Notes: generated by a model from the sequence alone, not told the origin. Counted from the first letter of the stretch, positions 7,189-15,306 are shown. The stretch: 24,474 nucleotides of DNA from an uncultured Flavobacteriales bacterium (GCA_946478775.1 CAMLDR010000050.1:1-24474), one strand, 5' to 3'. Translations and numbers: made by a program.

Positions 7189-8552
7189 AAATTCGTGTAC
7201 GGATCATTTGGCTTCTGAGTACTACCTTTACTTCACTGGTATTGCTTTTCAGTGCTTTTGTCTATGTGCTTTCTTCCAATTATGTATTCAACGATTTTTA
7301 CGACAGACTTAAAACACGCACCAATACCACTATTCGGATTGAATTGGACCATCGGGGTGAGAAAGAATTCGTAAAAGAGTTCAAACAGGAATACCTGGAA
7401 AGGTTGCCTGAAGAGAGAAGTACGATTGTGGAACTGAATGAACAGAAGGTCCCGATTTTAAATACCAGGCGTGCGAGGGAGGATTCCAATTTCATTCACC
7501 GGGTTATTCAGCATAAAAGCAGCCAGGAAAGGCATGGGAATTTACTGAAATACGGGAGAATTTATGTCTCAAAACAGGGGAAGAGTTATGTGGTTTATAC
7601 CTCTGCGCGAAACATGGATTACACGAAGTATAAAAGTTACCTCGGCGGATTATTGATCTCCATGTTCTTTTCTGCAGTATGTCTTATTATTGCGGTTTCA
7701 TTGTGGCTTTCCAAGCGACTCATTAAACCGATTACCGACCTCAGTACGAGTGTACATACTATTGGAACTGAAAATCTGCATTTCAGAATTGAGAATAAAC
7801 AGGAAAGTGATGAGTTGGGAGAGTTGATACGGACAATGAATAATATGCTGGACCGCCTGGAAACCAGTTTTGAAACCCAGAATAATTTTATCAGCAATGC
7901 TTCACATGAATTAAATACGCCATTGACCAGTATTATCGGGCAGGCAGATTTAATGCTGAGTAAAGACAGAGGGGTGGAAGATTACAAAACCGCATTGAGC
8001 CATATTCTGGAGCAGGCAGAAAAATTGAATAAGAAAACAAAAGCATTGTTGTTTTTGGCACAAACCGGTTTTGACGGTAAGAAAATGACCATTGAGAACC
8101 TGCGGGTCGATGAGTTGATCTTTGAAACAATAGAAACCGTAAACCGGATTATTCCCGGAAATAAGATCAAATTCGATTTTGGATCTCTTCCCGAAAACCT
8201 AGATGCATTGGAAATAAAGGGAAATTCACAACTGCTTCAATTAGCCTTGTCAAATGTACTGCTGAACGCGAGCAAATATTCGGAAAACCAGGAAGTCCGG
8301 ATTTACCTCACCCATACCAAAGAGACGATTTCCATTCATGTTCAGGATAATGGAATCGGAATTCCACTTCCTGATTTAGGGCATATTTATGATCCGTTTT
8401 TTAGAGCTTCCAATACCACTTCTTTTGAAGGATATGGGATTGGGCTGCCACTCACAAGGAATATTATGCGTCAGCACAAAGGGAAGATCATTGTTCATTC
8501 GGAAGAAAATAAAGGAACACTCGTAAGTCTTGTAATTCCTTATAAATCCTAA
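7185..8552 (+). CDS. sensor histidine kinase (HAMP, HisKA, HATPase_c)
   Basis: A 455-residue membrane kinase, partner of the response regulator it overlaps by 4 bases. TM1 is at about 6-28 and TM2 at about 152-176, enclosing a periplasmic sensor region of roughly 120 residues with no recognised domain. A HAMP linker (SKRLIKPITDLSTSV onward, ending before ETQNNF) leads to the H-box FISNASHELNTPLTSI with phospho-acceptor His241. The ATP-binding domain has the N-box NVLLNASKYS (about 357-366), the G1 box DNGIGIP (388-394), an F-box-like DPFFRA and the G2 box GYGIGLPL (416-423). All catalytic motifs are present. The signal is unknown. The gene is followed by the repeat-bearing promoter of the UspA-like gene, suggesting a local signalling unit. 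Confidence 0.93.
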   Translation: MKIRVRIIWLLSTTFTSLVLLFSAFVYVLSSNYVFNDFYDRLKTRTNTTIRIELDHRGEKEFVKEFKQEYLERLPEERSTIVELNEQKVPILNTRRAREDSNFIHRVIQHKSSQERHGNLLKYGRIYVSKQGKSYVVYTSARNMDYTKYKSYLGGLLISMFFSAVCLIIAVSLWLSKRLIKPITDLSTSVHTIGTENLHFRIENKQESDELGELIRTMNNMLDRLETSFETQNNFISNASHELNTPLTSIIGQADLMLSKDRGVEDYKTALSHILEQAEKLNKKTKALLFLAQTGFDGKKMTIENLRVDELIFETIETVNRIIPGNKIKFDFGSLPENLDALEIKGNSQLLQLALSNVLLNASKYSENQEVRIYLTHTKETISIHVQDNGIGIPLPDLGHIYDPFFRASNTTSFEGYGIGLPLTRNIMRQHKGKIIVHSEENKGTLVSLVIPYKS

Positions 8553-8571
8553 AGAAAAGTTAAAACTAAAA

Positions 8572-8615
8572 TTTTAATCCCGTTTTAATCTTCTTCTTAT
8601 CCCGTCCTTATACCC
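8572..8615 (+). promoter_or_regulatory. four 11-bp tandem repeats, probable response-regulator binding site
   Basis: Units begin at 8572, 8583, 8594 and 8605: TTTTAATCCCG, TTTTAATCTTC, TTCTTATCCCG, TCCTTATACCC. An 11-bp period places each half-site on the same face of the helix, as in PhoB/OmpR-type direct-repeat operators. The array ends 6 bases before a TAAATTTG -7 box and covers the position where -33 should be. The OmpR-type regulator encoded at 6505-7188 is the obvious candidate to bind it. Confidence 0.6.
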
Positions 8616-8621
8616 ATGCTC

Positions 8622-8629
8622 TAAATTTG
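8622..8629 (+). promoter_or_regulatory. -7 promoter box TAAATTTG of the UspA-like operon
   Basis: An exact TAnnTTTG match 16 bases before the ATG at 8646. No TTG is present at the -33 position, which is occupied by the 11-bp repeat array. This looks like an activator-dependent promoter. Confidence 0.6.
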
Positions 8630-8645
8630 TTCAAAACAAGTAGAG

Positions 8646-9128
8646 ATGGCAACAACAATTCTTATCCCGACAGACTTTAAAGTTACTTCATTGGAACCGC
8701 TTAAAGCACTACTTCAATTTCAGTCAGATGATTCTTTGAATGTGCTTTTGGTACATGGAATCTATCTTTCCAATTCGATTTCAGACTTGCTGTTTTTTGA
8801 TCAAAGTGATTTGAAAATTGAAATGGCAGGAAGAGAGTACCTAACCAAACTGGCTGATATGGAAAAAGAACTGGGTTCAAAGGTAGCCTCAATCCGGATT
8901 CTTTTTTTCAGTGGTTTCACTCAAAGTTCATTCGAGCAATTCACCGAAACCAATAAGGTTGACAGGATCGTGATTCCTTATGAACTAAATTTCGATTGGT
9001 CTCATAAGAAAAGTATGGATATCATCCCTTTCCTGCATAAGTCAAAAATCACAAAACAATTGATAGCATGGGATAATAACCAATATTCCAATAAGTCAAA
9101 TCAAGCATATGTTACCGCATTAATATGA
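8646..9128 (+). CDS. UspA-like (universal stress protein fold) hypothetical protein
   Basis: A 160-residue cytoplasmic protein. The opening TTILIPTDFKVTSLEPLKALLQF resembles the first strand and helix of universal stress proteins (typically ILIPTDFS, then a helix). Further elements, LNVLLVHGIYL and the strand VDRIVIPYEL, fit the alternating alpha/beta layout. The ATP-binding GxxGxxG(S) motif near the C-terminus of many UspA proteins is absent, so any ligand is uncertain and the family call is tentative. The gene is the first of a two-gene unit, overlapping the next by 4 bases (ATGA at 9125). It lies behind a promoter with response-regulator-type repeats, so induction by the adjacent two-component system is likely. 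Confidence 0.65.
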   Translation: MATTILIPTDFKVTSLEPLKALLQFQSDDSLNVLLVHGIYLSNSISDLLFFDQSDLKIEMAGREYLTKLADMEKELGSKVASIRILFFSGFTQSSFEQFTETNKVDRIVIPYELNFDWSHKKSMDIIPFLHKSKITKQLIAWDNNQYSNKSNQAYVTALI

Positions 9129-9586
9129 AACGAAAATTAGTCATATCAGCCTTTATTGCAGTGATCACATTGACTTCATTCGGATACTATGTTTTCAGTC
9201 ATGCTGCTTATCCTGAGATTGCGATCCTGGGGGAGTGGAAAGAGGTTTCATGGGTGTATGACAGAAATAATGTGGATGAAAAAGTAAAGCAGGAAATCGG
9301 AGAGGATGAGCGGGAGGATATTGCCAATCATTTGGTGATCCATGAGTTTGAGAACTGGACTTTCAGAAAGAATTACAGCATTAAATTGCATGAACGTTCA
9401 GGAAACGAACACCTGGCAAAATGGCGATTGAAAGACAGAGGACGAATCCTAACTATACTCAATGAGGATGGAACGACTGAAGTTTATTCTGTTGAATCAT
9501 TAAAGAAGAATGAATTGGTTCTTCATTTTGATACCGAAGTGCATGCACGCGGAATTGTGAAGATTACATTAAAAAAAATTAAGTAA
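9125..9586 (+). CDS. membrane-anchored lipocalin-like hypothetical protein
   Basis: A 153-residue protein with an N-terminal hydrophobic segment (about residues 5-25, LVISAFIAVITLTSFGYYVF) that is either an uncleaved anchor or a signal peptide. The rest is beta-rich: ILGEWKEVSWVYDRNN, then LVIHEFENWTFRKNYSIKL, LAKWRLKDRGRILTIL, TTEVYSVESLKKNELVLHF and a last strand GIVKITLKKIK. The opening GEWKEVSW with a following series of short strands and a terminal EL(V)LH segment is the look of Bacteroidota lipocalin-like proteins. The ligand is unknown. Translationally coupled to the UspA-like gene by the ATGA overlap, and so under the same repeat-bearing promoter. Confidence 0.68.
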   Translation: MKRKLVISAFIAVITLTSFGYYVFSHAAYPEIAILGEWKEVSWVYDRNNVDEKVKQEIGEDEREDIANHLVIHEFENWTFRKNYSIKLHERSGNEHLAKWRLKDRGRILTILNEDGTTEVYSVESLKKNELVLHFDTEVHARGIVKITLKKIK

Positions 9587-9665
9587 GAGAAGTCAATAAC
9601 GGCTGGATCGTGTGTGTTATCAGTTAAAACGGACGGATTTGGACATCATTTAAATAAAGAGCAAC

Positions 9666-10478
9666 ATGTTACGCAGATTTAGTAATAGCAGGACGTTTCA
9701 GGACAATTTGAGATTGGGAGTATTCACAGCACTTATTGCAGGAATGGTGAATGTTGCCTCATTGGTTTTGTTTTATTCCTTTACTTCGAATTTAACAGGT
9801 CACTTTGCGATTTTGGCACAGGAAATAGCAGATGGGAAATGGTTCCAGATGCTGGTTGTGTTTTTTTGGATTCTCCTGTTTTTCTCAGGTAGTTTCTTAT
9901 CGAATAACCTGATTATCAACAGTACGAAGAAGAATGCCTTCATTTCGCACAGTATTCCGATGGTACTTGAAATTTTGTGCTTTGTTTTCGTAGGGATATA
10001 TGGACAGCTATTTTATACCGAAACACTGACACAAACAGAGATACTGGTTTCCGTTCTGTTATTTTCCATGGGACTTCAAAACGGTTTAACTGCAAGTATT
10101 TCCAATTTCCAGGTAAAAACGACTCATTTAACCGGATTAACAACAGATTTGGCCCTTCATTTGTCTATGCTTACCAAGAAGAAATACCGAATGAATGCCC
10201 AGGTTGTTGAGAAAACAAAATTAATGGCGGCAATTATGGGTTCTTACCTGGTTGGAGGAATTGTCTCCGGATTGATTATTCATTACGTGCAATTCCAGGT
10301 GTTTTATTTCATTTCCGCAGCTATGTTAGGAGTCCTCACTTATGATTTCGCAAAAACATATATTCCGTTTTTCGTTAATAAGAAGAAACACGATCATGTT
10401 TTGAAGGACAGATTGGAGAAGATCCAAAGTTCGATGAAAGGCACAGCAAATAAAAACAGTGTCTTGGAAAGCAAATGA
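9666..10478 (+). CDS. YoaK/DUF1275 family membrane protein
   Basis: A 270-residue integral membrane protein. Its start, LRLGVFTALIAGMVNVASLV followed by FTSNLTGHFAILAQEI, is the signature region of the YoaK (DUF1275) family. It also has MGLQNGLTASISNFQVKTTHLTGLTTDLALHLS in the middle, which carries the family's second conserved block (QNG, and the TTHLTG/TDL motif). About six transmembrane helices are visible, with a charged cytoplasmic tail of about 35 residues. Function is not established for the family. It lies 79 bases after the lipocalin-like gene and could belong to the same transcript, but no promoter or terminator separates them clearly. Its TGA stop is immediately followed by the converging stop codon of trmD with no bases between. 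Confidence 0.88.
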   Translation: MLRRFSNSRTFQDNLRLGVFTALIAGMVNVASLVLFYSFTSNLTGHFAILAQEIADGKWFQMLVVFFWILLFFSGSFLSNNLIINSTKKNAFISHSIPMVLEILCFVFVGIYGQLFYTETLTQTEILVSVLLFSMGLQNGLTASISNFQVKTTHLTGLTTDLALHLSMLTKKKYRMNAQVVEKTKLMAAIMGSYLVGGIVSGLIIHYVQFQVFYFISAAMLGVLTYDFAKTYIPFFVNKKKHDHVLKDRLEKIQSSMKGTANKNSVLESK

Positions 10479-11171
10479 TTATTCCTCTCCTGTAAACTTT
10501 TTAAAAAGATCAGGTCGGCGTGTTCTTGTGCGCTCGATCGCCTGTTCTTCTCTCCATTGCTCAATTTTTCCAAAGTCCCCGGATAAAAGGACGTCTGGCA
10601 CTTTCCATCCGTTAAATTCCGGCGGACGTGTATAAACGGGAGGAGAAAGCAGATCGTCCTGGAAGCTGTCCGTTAATGCGGAAGTTTCATCATTCATAAC
10701 CCCGGGAATCAATCTTCCGATGCTGTCAACAACAACTGCGGCAGCCAACTCACCACCTGTTAAAACATAAGACCCGATTGAGATTTCCTTGGTGATGTAA
10801 TGTTCACGAATGCGTTCATCCACACCTTTGTAATGACCACAAAGGATCATAATATTCTCTTTTAAACTCCAGGAATTACTGTGTCGCTGTTCCAGTAATT
10901 CTCCGTCAGGAGTCATGTAAATGATTTCGTCATAATTGCGTTCTGCTTTCAATTTTTCGATCAGCGTAACGATCGGCTGGATAGCCATGACCATTCCCGC
11001 TCCGCCACCGTATTGGTAATCATCCACATTCTTATGCTTATCGGTCGAATAATCGCGGATATTGTGAATGTGAATCTCCAAAAGCCCGCGATCCTGCGCT
11101 CGTTTCATCATGGAAACATTGAACGGCCCCTCTAAAAGTTCCGGAAGAATGGTAAGAATATCAAATCGCAT
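10479..11171 (-). CDS. trmD: tRNA (guanine-37-N1)-methyltransferase
   Basis: A 230-residue SPOUT-class methyltransferase of standard bacterial length. It starts [17 protein letters not shown]. Conserved blocks are [11 protein letters not shown] (about 53-62), [10 protein letters not shown] (86-95), [11 protein letters not shown] (110-120), the trefoil-knot SAM-binding sequence [14 protein letters not shown] (131-144), [24 protein letters not shown] and the end RTRRPDLF. It methylates N1 of G37 next to the anticodon and prevents +1 frameshifting; it is normally essential. In many bacteria trmD lies with rpsP, rimM and rplS; here it stands alone, which is common in Bacteroidota. A TAACTTTG promoter box sits 5 bases from the ATG. 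Confidence 0.97.
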   Translation of the reverse strand: MRFDILTILPELLEGPFNVSMMKRAQDRGLLEIHIHNIRDYSTDKHKNVDDYQYGGGAGMVMAIQPIVTLIEKLKAERNYDEIIYMTPDGELLEQRHSNSWSLKENIMILCGHYKGVDERIREHYITKEISIGSYVLTGGELAAAVVVDSIGRLIPGVMNDETSALTDSFQDDLLSPPVYTRPPEFNGWKVPDVLLSGDFGKIEQWREEQAIERTRTRRPDLFKKFTGEE

Positions 11172-11175
11172 GCGA

Positions 11176-11183
11176 CAAAGTTA
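11176..11183 (-). promoter_or_regulatory. -7 promoter box TAACTTTG abutting trmD
   Basis: An exact TAnnTTTG match on the minus strand. Its last base is 5 bases from the A of the trmD ATG, so transcription should start at or within a few bases of the initiation codon. No clear -33 TTG is visible. Confidence 0.5.
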
Positions 11184-11198
11184 GTGAAATTCGACTGA

Positions 11199-11549
11199 TC
11201 ACTTCCTTTTCCGAGTTTTGAAATAGGTGAAAATAGCAACAATCAGGGTGACTAATGTCAAGCCGAGTAAAAGGATGGAGTTATCGGATTTCTTTTTCGG
11301 TTTGCTCGCGGCTTCTTTTGGAGAATCTACTTTTTCAGACTTTATTTCCGATTCCGGACTTTCCATTTTGATTCCCAAATAAGCCAACTGTTTCTCTAAA
11401 TATTGTTTGTTAAATGTCTGCTTGAATTTTCTCAGATTTATTTCAACCGGATGGACTCTTCCTTTTGCATCCAGGGCATAATACTCGTTGTAACAGGAAA
11501 AACTATTGGAATAGGAAAGAAGAAGTAGAAAAGTAAGGATGAAACGCAT
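11199..11549 (-). CDS. small secreted, C-terminally membrane-anchored hypothetical protein
   Basis: A 116-residue protein starting MRFILTFLLLLSYS at 11549; the frame stays open 25 codons upstream, but only this Met gives a proper signal peptide. After the signal (about 1-18) comes a compact soluble part of about 45 residues (CYNEYYALDAKGRVHPVEINLRKF onward). It is followed by a Lys/Glu/Ser-rich linker (62-88), a transmembrane helix (about 90-110) and the basic tail YFKTRKRK. The layout, exported domain then linker then C-terminal anchor with a basic end, resembles sorting-signal tails, but no sortase or PEP-CTERM motif is visible. I do not recognise a family. Confidence 0.65.
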   Translation of the reverse strand: MRFILTFLLLLSYSNSFSCYNEYYALDAKGRVHPVEINLRKFKQTFNKQYLEKQLAYLGIKMESPESEIKSEKVDSPKEAASKPKKKSDNSILLLGLTLVTLIVAIFTYFKTRKRK

Positions 11550-11665
11550 GGAATTTTTTGTTTGGGTTGCTGAAAAATACAAAAAAAAGCACTGGAAATA
11601 AGCAAATTGACTATATTGGCCCAACTATTTATTAAACGTATACCAACGAAAACCAAACTGTTCAC

Positions 11666-11869
11666 ATGAAATTCATTTTAGCCCTTGCTCTTGCGTGTTG
11701 TTTCTCCTCCGGCGACGGAACTGTGTATATCTGCGATTCCCCGAATTCTGTTGCTTTCCATTACAAACGGGATTGCCGCGGACTCAATAACTGCAAACAC
11801 GAAGTGAAAAAAACGTCAGTTTCCGAAGCCGAAAAACTGGGCTTGAAATTGTGCGGCTGGGAAGACTGA
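11666..11869 (+). CDS. small secreted Cys-rich protein with Ada-like metal-binding pattern
   Basis: A 67-residue protein with a short signal peptide (hydrophobic residues 1-12, then SSGDG). The mature domain of about 48 residues begins VYICDSPNSVAFHYKRDCRGL and ends EAEKLGLKLCGWED. The spaced residues Cys23, His32, Cys37, Cys43, His45 and Cys63, with an A-x-x-x-G-x-x-x-C ending, resemble the small zinc-binding folds (Ada-metal-binding-like) often found at the ends of secreted nucleases. Stand-alone versions are widespread in Bacteroidota but unnamed. Metal binding or a disulfide role are both possible. It is divergent from the small anchored protein at 11549, with a 116-base shared upstream region. 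Confidence 0.7.
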   Translation: MKFILALALACCFSSGDGTVYICDSPNSVAFHYKRDCRGLNNCKHEVKKTSVSEAEKLGLKLCGWED

Positions 11870-12061
11870 TTATATTTCCCTCAGAGGACGTAGAAGAGCG
11901 CAGAATATATTAAGTCAAAATTAGATTAGTTAATAACTTCTTTAATGTGATTTATACTTTTCAAAATCTTGTCTTTTTAAAGAAAATAATTGTTTGTTGA
12001 ATAGATGGCGATCGGTAGACGCCATTAAAATCTGCGTATTTGTGGTAAACAAAAGGGGGTG
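11870..12061. other. gene-free stretch with degenerate intergenic repeat fragments
   Basis: No plausible gene is seen. The part 11878-11909 (CCCTCAGAGGACGTAGAAGAGCGCAG) and the part 12029-12055 (AAAATCTGCGTATTTGTGG) resemble decayed copies of the CGCAGAGG and ATCTGCG-type intergenic repeats that I recall from Bacteroidota genomes. This is by recollection, not by alignment. Confidence 0.35.
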
Positions 12062-12943
12062 TTATTGTTCTCTCTTCCTGCTGTTCATAAACACCACCGT
12101 CAGGATAATCAGCAGTACTCCAAACCATTGCATCAACGAGATTTGCTCGCCCAACACAAAATGCGCTGAAAGTATAGATATCGGAATTTCCAGGGCGATT
12201 AGGATTCCCGCTACTCCCAAACCGATCAAAGGAATACCTCTTGTAAACAAAATAGGAGGGATTACTGTTCCGAACAATCCCAGTACCAATCCGAATTTCA
12301 GGAAAATCATCCAATCGAGGTTAGGTGGGATTTGCACATTCCAAAATGCCATAACGGTGAGAAAACCACCCGTAACGAGGTAAAAACTGCGCGTAAGACT
12401 TGGAATTTGTTTTTCTACATGGTTGGAGGCATGCAGGCTGATAGTGTAGGACAAAGCCGCTGCCAGTCCGTAGAGCAATCCGATAAATGAAAGGGTTACT
12501 TCCTGCTGGATCAGGTTGGTGGCAAATACAGTTCCGATCAATACAACCAAACTTCCCACCAATTTACTCCAATGCGCCAGTTTTCGCTGCTGGATCATTT
12601 CCCAGACCACGCTCATCCAGATCGACTGCATCAGGAGAATGATTCCTATTGAAACAGAAACGTACTGAATGGAGATATAATACAAACAACTGGTCAAACC
12701 CATCGAAATCCCGAAAAGAAGCAGCTTTACTTTGGATCTCGCTTTGGGTTTCGGAAGTTCCGGCTGCTTGCGGTACTGAATGGTCATCAGGATAAAAAGA
12801 GAAACAACCCCGACTAAAGCCTGGTAGAATGTCAATGCGCTGGTGTGAGCACCTGAGTTATTTGCAAACTTCACGATTGTTGCCAGGATTCCATAGCTTG
12901 CTGCTCCAAATCCGACTAAAATTAACCCTTTCAGCTTGCTCAT
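12062..12943 (-). CDS. EamA/DMT family transporter
   Basis: A 293-residue integral membrane protein with about ten helices in two homologous halves, as in the drug/metabolite transporter superfamily. The first half starts LKGLILVGFGAASYGILATIVKFA and contains the usual FYQALVGVVSLFIL segment and the SIGIILLMQSIWMSVVWEMI segment. The second half starts LSFIGLLYGLAAALSYTISLHA and ends with VAGILIALEIPISILSAHFVLGEQISLMQWFGVLLIILTVVFM, which is the hallmark EamA ending (ALEP/E...LGE...WFGVLLI). The substrate is unknown; relatives export amino acids or other small metabolites. The helix pattern is complete, so the gene looks intact. A promoter-like TAATTTTA lies 16 bases upstream (12960-12967). 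Confidence 0.9.
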   Translation of the reverse strand: MSKLKGLILVGFGAASYGILATIVKFANNSGAHTSALTFYQALVGVVSLFILMTIQYRKQPELPKPKARSKVKLLLFGISMGLTSCLYYISIQYVSVSIGIILLMQSIWMSVVWEMIQQRKLAHWSKLVGSLVVLIGTVFATNLIQQEVTLSFIGLLYGLAAALSYTISLHASNHVEKQIPSLTRSFYLVTGGFLTVMAFWNVQIPPNLDWMIFLKFGLVLGLFGTVIPPILFTRGIPLIGLGVAGILIALEIPISILSAHFVLGEQISLMQWFGVLLIILTVVFMNSRKREQ

Positions 12944-13080
12944 AATTCTCTTTGAAGCCTAAAATTACTCCTTTTTTCGACCCGGAAAACGCTTCCAAAT
13001 TGCTAAAGCGTTGTAGTTAGTCAAATAATTCAAAAAACAAGCGTTGCCGGAATCTGAAGAATAGGAGCAGGGAGGGCAGG

Positions 13081-15306
13081 TTAAAACCGGATTCCCAAAA
13101 CCAGGACATCGTCCACTTGTTCATTGCCATTCTGCCACTTGAAAAACTCCCGTTTCAAAAGTTCTTTTTGCTCATCTGTCGGAAGGTTAGAAATGGAAAC
13201 TAAAAATTCGTAGAATGGGCGGTACTTGTATTTCTTATCCAATGGTCCGCCGAATTGATCCGGGAATCCATCGGTTATCAGGTACAACATATCTCCGGTT
13301 TGAATTTCAAAGGAATAGGTTTTAAACGCTTCTGATTTATAAGAGTTTCCAACAGGAATTTTATCGTAATCCAAAGTCATGTAATTCCCGTTTCGGATTA
13401 AAACAGGGGCATTGTTTGATGCTGCATAAGTTATGACCGGTGAGTTTGGATTGAAACGAATCAGAATTCCATCCATGCCATCTTGTCGTTCATACTGAAA
13501 CACGCTTTTCAAGAGACCCCGCACCTTTTGAAAAACATCTCCCGGTTTTTCAGTTCTTTTGTGCATCAAAGCTTCATTCAGGAAAGAAACATTCAATAAA
13601 CTCATAAAAGCTCCCGGAATTCCATGTCCCGTACTATCGCAAACTCCTAAGTACAATTCATCGTTTCTCTCTCTTGCCCAGTAAAAATCGCCGCTTACAA
13701 CATCCCGTGGTTGAAAGAAAACAAAGGAATCGGGAATATACCTGTTGACCATTTCTTTCGAAGGGAAAATGTTTTTTTGAATTTGCCTCGCATATGCAAT
13801 GGAATCAGATAAATCTTTTCCCTTTTCGGATAGACATCTGTTGCTTTCCGTCAAATTGTCTATTAAACTGGCAACCGTATTCTGCATGACCCGAAAACTG
13901 GTTGCGAGTTCTCCAATTTCATCTGTTCCTTTTACGAGAATGGTTGTATCAAAATTCCCGGAGCTTAATTCCTTCGCATGATAACTAAGCTGCCGGATAG
14001 GTTTGGCTATTTCCCTGGCAATAAAGAAGGCAATGAAGGAAGAAATAAGCAAAACCGTCAAGTAGGTAATGATGAGGAAGTAGCGTAAGTCATCCACTTC
14101 TGAAAAAGCTTCGCTTTGATCCATTTTAGAAACAATTCCCCACTGGACATTATTGATTTTTAATGGAGAGAATGATCCGAGTATCGGCTCTCCCCGATAA
14201 TCCAGTGCTTTGGAAGTTCCCGTTTTTCCTTTAATAGCTTTTCGTGAGCAATCCGAATCAATTGGAATACTTTTGATAGCAGATTTGGTATCATGCAATT
14301 GTTTCAGATCTGTCTTTGAAAGGTAATTGTTCCGGGTAAGGATTTTCAGCAGATTCTTCTGGTCTTCCAATAAAAAACGGCTTTGAGAGCGCATATACAT
14401 ATCCGGACCTACCAGGTAAACTTCCCCGGTTTTTCCCATTTTCTGATTATTCCACTCCCGGTTAAATGTAAGGATCCGGTCTAGTTTTTCAAGTGCTATT
14501 TCAGCAACGAACACACCAACATTATTACTGTCTTTGATCATCGGGCAGGCAATAAAAGCAACTTGTTCGTTATTTGCCGGGGGGTAGGCTTCAAAGTCAA
14601 CAATAAATGTTTTCGGTTCCCTGTACTTTCGCACTTCATCAAATGCTTTTCTAATGCTGGTGTTTTTGAAAGGCGTTTCTAAAACATTCCCGCCAATTTC
14701 AGACTTCTTGTCATTGGTAAAAATAATAGCTCCTGTTTTGGAATCAATTAGTAAAACATCGTGGAAACCGATTTTATTGGCTATGCGTTTTGTTCTGTTA
14801 CTCAATACGGCTTCTACAGACCGGAACCTTTTTGTGCAGTTTAATTGCGGTAAATGTCCATTCCACAAAGAATTTTGAATGATGAGGGCCTCTTTATTGT
14901 TTGGAAGAATTTTGGAAGCCAGATCAAGCGAAACACTTCGTTTCCCATAGTATAATTCTAGCCGTTCGCTGTAAATACTGTCTCGCTGACTTTTATAGAA
15001 GTGATAGGTTTCGGTGTCAAAGTGCGGGGCGTCAGCAATTTCCCGGAATCCGTTTTTGCATTCAATGAATTTATTCACGAATGATTTGGAAGAACTCATT
15101 AGTTCGGTCTGATTCCTCAATTGGTTGAAATAAGATTCGACCTGCTGTTTCTTCAGATTTCGAATAACTTCCAAACGGCTGTGTGTTTTTTGTGTCAGAT
15201 TCCAGGATATGTGATCGTATACTACAAGGGAAACTGCTGCAAGAGCAAGAACCAGTGAAATAAGCATCCCGAATAGTAGTTTGTGCCAAATTTTTGTTGG
15301 ACCCAT
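13081..15306 (-). CDS. membrane sensor SpoIIE/PP2C family protein phosphatase
   Basis: A 741-residue protein. TM1 is at about 10-30. A large periplasmic sensor region of about 380 residues looks like a double Cache domain (HDVLLIDSKTGAIIFTNDKKSEIG and GKTGEVYLVGPDMYMRSQSRF are the typical repeats). TM2 (YFLIITYLTVLLISSFIAFF) is followed by a HAMP domain (AKPIRQLSYHAKELSSGNFD onward). A coiled linker, SIAYARQIQKNIFPS, leads to the SpoIIE phosphatase (526-741) with metal-binding motifs VVSGDFYW (536-543), CDSTGHGIPGAFMS (556-569), LITDGFPDQFGG (676-687) and QVDDVLVLGIR at the end. All PP2C acidic residues look present. Such proteins dephosphorylate anti-anti-sigma partners, but no STAS or anti-sigma gene is in the window. 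Confidence 0.92.
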   Translation of the reverse strand: MGPTKIWHKLLFGMLISLVLALAAVSLVVYDHISWNLTQKTHSRLEVIRNLKKQQVESYFNQLRNQTELMSSSKSFVNKFIECKNGFREIADAPHFDTETYHFYKSQRDSIYSERLELYYGKRSVSLDLASKILPNNKEALIIQNSLWNGHLPQLNCTKRFRSVEAVLSNRTKRIANKIGFHDVLLIDSKTGAIIFTNDKKSEIGGNVLETPFKNTSIRKAFDEVRKYREPKTFIVDFEAYPPANNEQVAFIACPMIKDSNNVGVFVAEIALEKLDRILTFNREWNNQKMGKTGEVYLVGPDMYMRSQSRFLLEDQKNLLKILTRNNYLSKTDLKQLHDTKSAIKSIPIDSDCSRKAIKGKTGTSKALDYRGEPILGSFSPLKINNVQWGIVSKMDQSEAFSEVDDLRYFLIITYLTVLLISSFIAFFIAREIAKPIRQLSYHAKELSSGNFDTTILVKGTDEIGELATSFRVMQNTVASLIDNLTESNRCLSEKGKDLSDSIAYARQIQKNIFPSKEMVNRYIPDSFVFFQPRDVVSGDFYWARERNDELYLGVCDSTGHGIPGAFMSLLNVSFLNEALMHKRTEKPGDVFQKVRGLLKSVFQYERQDGMDGILIRFNPNSPVITYAASNNAPVLIRNGNYMTLDYDKIPVGNSYKSEAFKTYSFEIQTGDMLYLITDGFPDQFGGPLDKKYKYRPFYEFLVSISNLPTDEQKELLKREFFKWQNGNEQVDDVLVLGIRF

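Noticed and set aside
11961..12314. Minus-strand open frame of 117 codons overlapping the 3' end of the EamA transporter
   Set aside because: Its coding part shadows the transporter in another frame; the remainder is AT-rich intergenic sequence.
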